DNA of 7,741 bases, from contig JAKMFY010000159.1 in NCBI GenBank assembly GCA_022425185.1, positions 1-7,741 of the forward strand. The letters are read 5' to 3'. The DNA comes from Candidatus Poseidoniaceae archaeon. Lineage in GTDB: Archaea > Thermoplasmatota > Poseidoniia > Poseidoniales > Poseidoniaceae. The translations under genes and the position numbers were made by a program. Below, piece after piece: positions 5,581 to 7,741 of the stretch; position 1 is the first letter of the stretch, and every line of letters starts with the position of its first letter. The notes under the pieces were generated by a model. The model was not told the origin of the DNA, did not search any database, and saw only the letters and a list, made by a program, of their open reading frames with translations.

Positions 5581-7617
5581 CTAAATCGAAGTTGTTGCGC
5601 CTGACATATCAGGTGTCAAACGGTCAATTACTGCACCCAATCTGTCGACAAGGCTTTGTTTCTGATCGTGAGTAATCAATGCATGTTCCATGACTTCATC
5701 GAGTGTATCTACTGCAATAACTTCCACATTTCCTTCGAATTGTTCATCCAATAGAACGTCTTGGAGATTTGAACGTGGAATAACTACGGTCTTGACCCCT
5801 GAACGAGCAGCAGCTTCAATTTTCGCAGTTACACCACCAATCGGTAACACTTCTCCACGTACAGAGAGGGAACCTGTCATGGCTAAATCCTGACGAATTG
5901 GTATTGATTCGAGTGCTGATATGATCGCTGTTGCAATCGTAATCGAAGCAGAATCTCCATCAACACCGTGAGTATCTACGAACTGAATGTGGATATCATA
6001 ATCCGAAACATCTTTTCCAGTTAATTTCTTGATCACAGCACTAACGTTGGTTACACTCTCCTTAGCGAGGTCACTCAAACCGCCAGTTGCGTGAATCTTT
6101 CCACCACCGCCTTGTGATGGAGTTACCAAAGCCTCAACCGGAAGCATAATTCCGGAGAAGTCAGAAAGTCCAGAGTTCGCTCCGAGAACGGCTAGACCGT
6201 TCACTCTCCCAATTCTGTTTCCAGAATTGACAATGAGGGCGTAATCTTGTCTGCGTTCAATCATCCGATCAGCAACTTGTTGCTCAAGTGGTTTAGCGAT
6301 TGAACGAGCTGCAAGGACATGGGCATCAGTAACGTACGGAGCCCCATCTTCTGCTGCTAAATCACCAGCTATTCTGACAAGTCCACCAAGTTCACGCAAT
6401 CGAAGTGAGAGTTTACCTCGTCGACCTGCACGGCGTTGGGCTTCTCGAAGAATCAACGCAACCCCTGTCTTATCGAAGTGAGGGATTTCCCTCGAACTAC
6501 CGATGTCTCTTCGAACTTCTTGAGCAATAAACCGAATCAAACGCTTTCTGTTACGGTTTGTATCAGGCATTTCAGAATTTACGTAGACTTCATATCCATA
6601 TCCACGGATACGGCTACGAAGAGCTGGGTGCATGCCTTGGATTGCATCAAGGTTACCTGCTGCGATGAGGATGAAGTCACAAGGAACTGGTTCAGTCTTT
6701 GTTAGTGCACCTGAAGAGCGTTCACTGCGTCCAGAAATTGGGAATGCACGCTCTTGCATTGCTGTAAGGAGGGCTTGTTGCTCTTCCAATCGGAGAAGGT
6801 TAATCTCGTCGATGTAGAGTACGCCTTTGTTTGCTCGATGAATCGCCCCTGGTTCAACACGGTCGTGGGCAGGCGTTTCCATTCCACCTGATTGGAAAGG
6901 ATCGTGACGAACATCACCCAGGAGTGAACCTGAAAGAGTTGCAGTTGCATCAACGAATGGTGGGCGCTCATCAGCATCGTGTTTGACGAGAACCTTAGGA
7001 ATTCTACCTTCATCACCGGAACCAAGACGGCTACGAATGAACATATATCCGAACATAAGCAAGAACATACCGAAGAGTAGAGTGAGAATATCCCCTGTTG
7101 GTATTGCTACGATAATGAGTAGAAACGCAACTGCTCCGAATCCGATAAGAAGCATACGCTGTGCTTTCTCTTTCTGTTCACGGATGGCTTCCTTCTGTAC
7201 GCGTACAATGCGATCGCCCCTACCAGCAGGTACTGAGCGTACACGAGGTTCGTTTTCATCATCCTCATTTGGATAAACAAGGACATCTTCGAGAGCGTCC
7301 CTTGGAAGCAAGTCGGTCATTGAGCGAGCGAGCATGGATTTCCCGGTACCAGGGTCACCAATCATTAGCATGTGACGGCGTTGTTCAGCAGCCTTTCGGA
7401 TAACGACTGAACCTGCTTCTTGTCCTATGACTTGATCGACCAAGCGATCAGGGATAGGTACATCTTCAGTCGTTTCAAAGCTAACTGAGTCTATCCATTT
7501 ATCGACGCTTAATTGAACAACTTCATCCGTTCCGTTCGAAGGCTCCGGAGCCCAGATAGTGACCGTTTCAGATTCCTCTTCAGTAACGTCCTCAATAGGA
7601 ATATCGCCATCTGCCAT
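5581..7617 (-). CDS. lonB: Membrane-anchored ATP-dependent LonB protease
   Basis: A 678-residue archaeal LonB, the AAA+ Ser-Lys protease that degrades unfolded and regulatory proteins from the cytosolic face of the membrane as a hexamer. Domain order: an acidic N-terminus (1-50); Walker A GDPGTGKS (87-94); an insertion with two transmembrane helices (about 155-172 and 177-194), diagnostic of LonB; Walker [12 protein letters not shown] (265-275, Asp270/Glu271); sensor 1 around Asn322; arginine finger region [10 protein letters not shown] (330-339); a helical AAA lid (about 355-450); and the C-terminal protease domain. The catalytic Ser556 is in GVDGDSASI and Lys599 in [14 protein letters not shown], so the dyad is complete. 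The length matches the family. The ATG at 7617 is preceded by a good Shine-Dalgarno site. The two helices anchor it in the membrane, where in archaea (which lack FtsH) it probably does membrane protein quality control. The MFS gene follows 50 nt downstream. Confidence 0.97.
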   Translation of the reverse strand: MADGDIPIEDVTEEESETVTIWAPEPSNGTDEVVQLSVDKWIDSVSFETTEDVPIPDRLVDQVIGQEAGSVVIRKAAEQRRHMLMIGDPGTGKSMLARSMTDLLPRDALEDVLVYPNEDDENEPRVRSVPAGRGDRIVRVQKEAIREQKEKAQRMLLIGFGAVAFLLIIVAIPTGDILTLLFGMFLLMFGYMFIRSRLGSGDEGRIPKVLVKHDADERPPFVDATATLSGSLLGDVRHDPFQSGGMETPAHDRVEPGAIHRANKGVLYIDEINLLRLEEQQALLTAMQERAFPISGRSERSSGALTKTEPVPCDFILIAAGNLDAIQGMHPALRSRIRGYGYEVYVNSEMPDTNRNRKRLIRFIAQEVRRDIGSSREIPHFDKTGVALILREAQRRAGRRGKLSLRLRELGGLVRIAGDLAAEDGAPYVTDAHVLAARSIAKPLEQQVADRMIERRQDYALIVNSGNRIGRVNGLAVLGANSGLSDFSGIMLPVEALVTPSQGGGGKIHATGGLSDLAKESVTNVSAVIKKLTGKDVSDYDIHIQFVDTHGVDGDSASITIATAIISALESIPIRQDLAMTGSLSVRGEVLPIGGVTAKIEAAARSGVKTVVIPRSNLQDVLLDEQFEGNVEVIAVDTLDEVMEHALITHDQKQSLVDRLGAVIDRLTPDMSGATTSI

Positions 7618-7624
7618 GATGTTT

Positions 7625-7631
7625 CCTCACC
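7625..7631 (-). promoter_or_regulatory. Shine-Dalgarno site of lonB
   Basis: On the minus strand GGTGAGG lies 7 nt before the ATG at 7617 and matches the GGTGA core complementary to the archaeal 16S rRNA 3' end. It supports this ATG as the start and shows that lonB has a leader, unlike the apparently leaderless neighbours. The remaining 47 nt up to the upstream stop at 7679 shows no clear TATA box. Confidence 0.6.
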
Positions 7632-7678
7632 TTCATCCCCTTTAGGACTTTAGCATCGACCATAGATACCAAGAGGAC

Positions 7679-7741
7679 TCAATTTTGCATTGTGTCGAGG
7701 TATTGCTGACCGTAATATTGCCATTGCTCCATGGTCCATCC
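7679..7741 (-). CDS. C-terminal end of an upstream gene (partial)
   Basis: The frame is open to the right edge and ends in TGA at 7679-7681. The 20 visible residues include GWTMEQWQYYGQQYLD, with two Trp, three Tyr and five Gln, a composition very unlike random reading frames. From memory, similar GWTxEQWxxYG short C-terminal motifs end several membrane or regulatory proteins of marine Thermoplasmatota, which I could not check. The gene lies 61 nt upstream of lonB on the same strand. Its identity cannot be told from this fragment. Confidence 0.6.
   Translation of the reverse strand, partial: GWTMEQWQYYGQQYLDTMQN

Noticed and set aside
6436..7403. Plus-strand and shifted frames across lonB
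   Set aside because: They overlap the Walker, transmembrane and arginine-finger parts of lonB and show no independent coding evidence.
1..7741. CRISPR arrays, insertion sequences, tRNA or rRNA genes
   Set aside because: No regularly spaced repeats, transposase-like frames or cloverleaf patterns were seen, and nearly all bases are accounted for by protein genes.

Overview
The window reads as a compact archaeal chromosome segment. The archaeal assignment rests on a stand-alone 49-residue ribosomal protein L40e, a UPF0147 protein, a membrane-anchored LonB-type protease with two transmembrane helices inside its ATPase domain, and a prepilin peptidase with the archaeal-type C-terminal region. Moderate base composition, very tight gene packing and a protein end rich in Trp, Tyr and Gln (last 20 residues before the stop at 7679) make a marine Thermoplasmatota (Marine Group II / Poseidoniales-like) the best guess; this lineage call is inference.

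Layout from left to right: (1) the 3' end of a plus-strand gene, possibly beta-propeller-like with a charged helical tail (1-347); (2) a minus-strand metallo-beta-lactamase-fold protein in which nearly every metal ligand is replaced (344-1111); (3) plus-strand ribosomal protein L40e (1206-1355); (4) a minus-strand archaeal A24 prepilin/pre-archaellin peptidase with an unusually long segment between its two catalytic aspartates (1358 to about 2368); (5) plus-strand UPF0147 protein (2438-2704); (6) a minus-strand run, transcribed right to left, made of the tail of an upstream gene (7741-7679), LonB protease (7617-5581), an MFS drug-type antiporter (5530-4181) and an AI-2E/PerM-family membrane protein with a 110-residue cytosolic tail (4135-2705).

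The genes alternate strands in the left half, giving three convergent junctions with almost no spacing (4-nt overlap, 2-nt gap, 0-nt gap) and two short divergent promoter regions (1112-1205 and around 2370-2437). Promoter signals suggest two modes of translation start: leaderless, or nearly so (L40e, AI-2E protein, possibly the peptidase and the MBL-fold protein), and Shine-Dalgarno led (UPF0147, LonB). The themes are membrane protein quality control (LonB), envelope processing and transport (peptidase, MFS, AI-2E) and ribosome function (L40e). Nothing links them into one pathway. I see no mobile element, CRISPR array, tRNA or rRNA. All intergenic gaps are below 100 nt.

The most unusual items are the ligand-stripped MBL-fold protein, the threefold repeat in the AI-2E tail, and the expanded inter-aspartate region of the peptidase. 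None amounts to a demonstrated new system.
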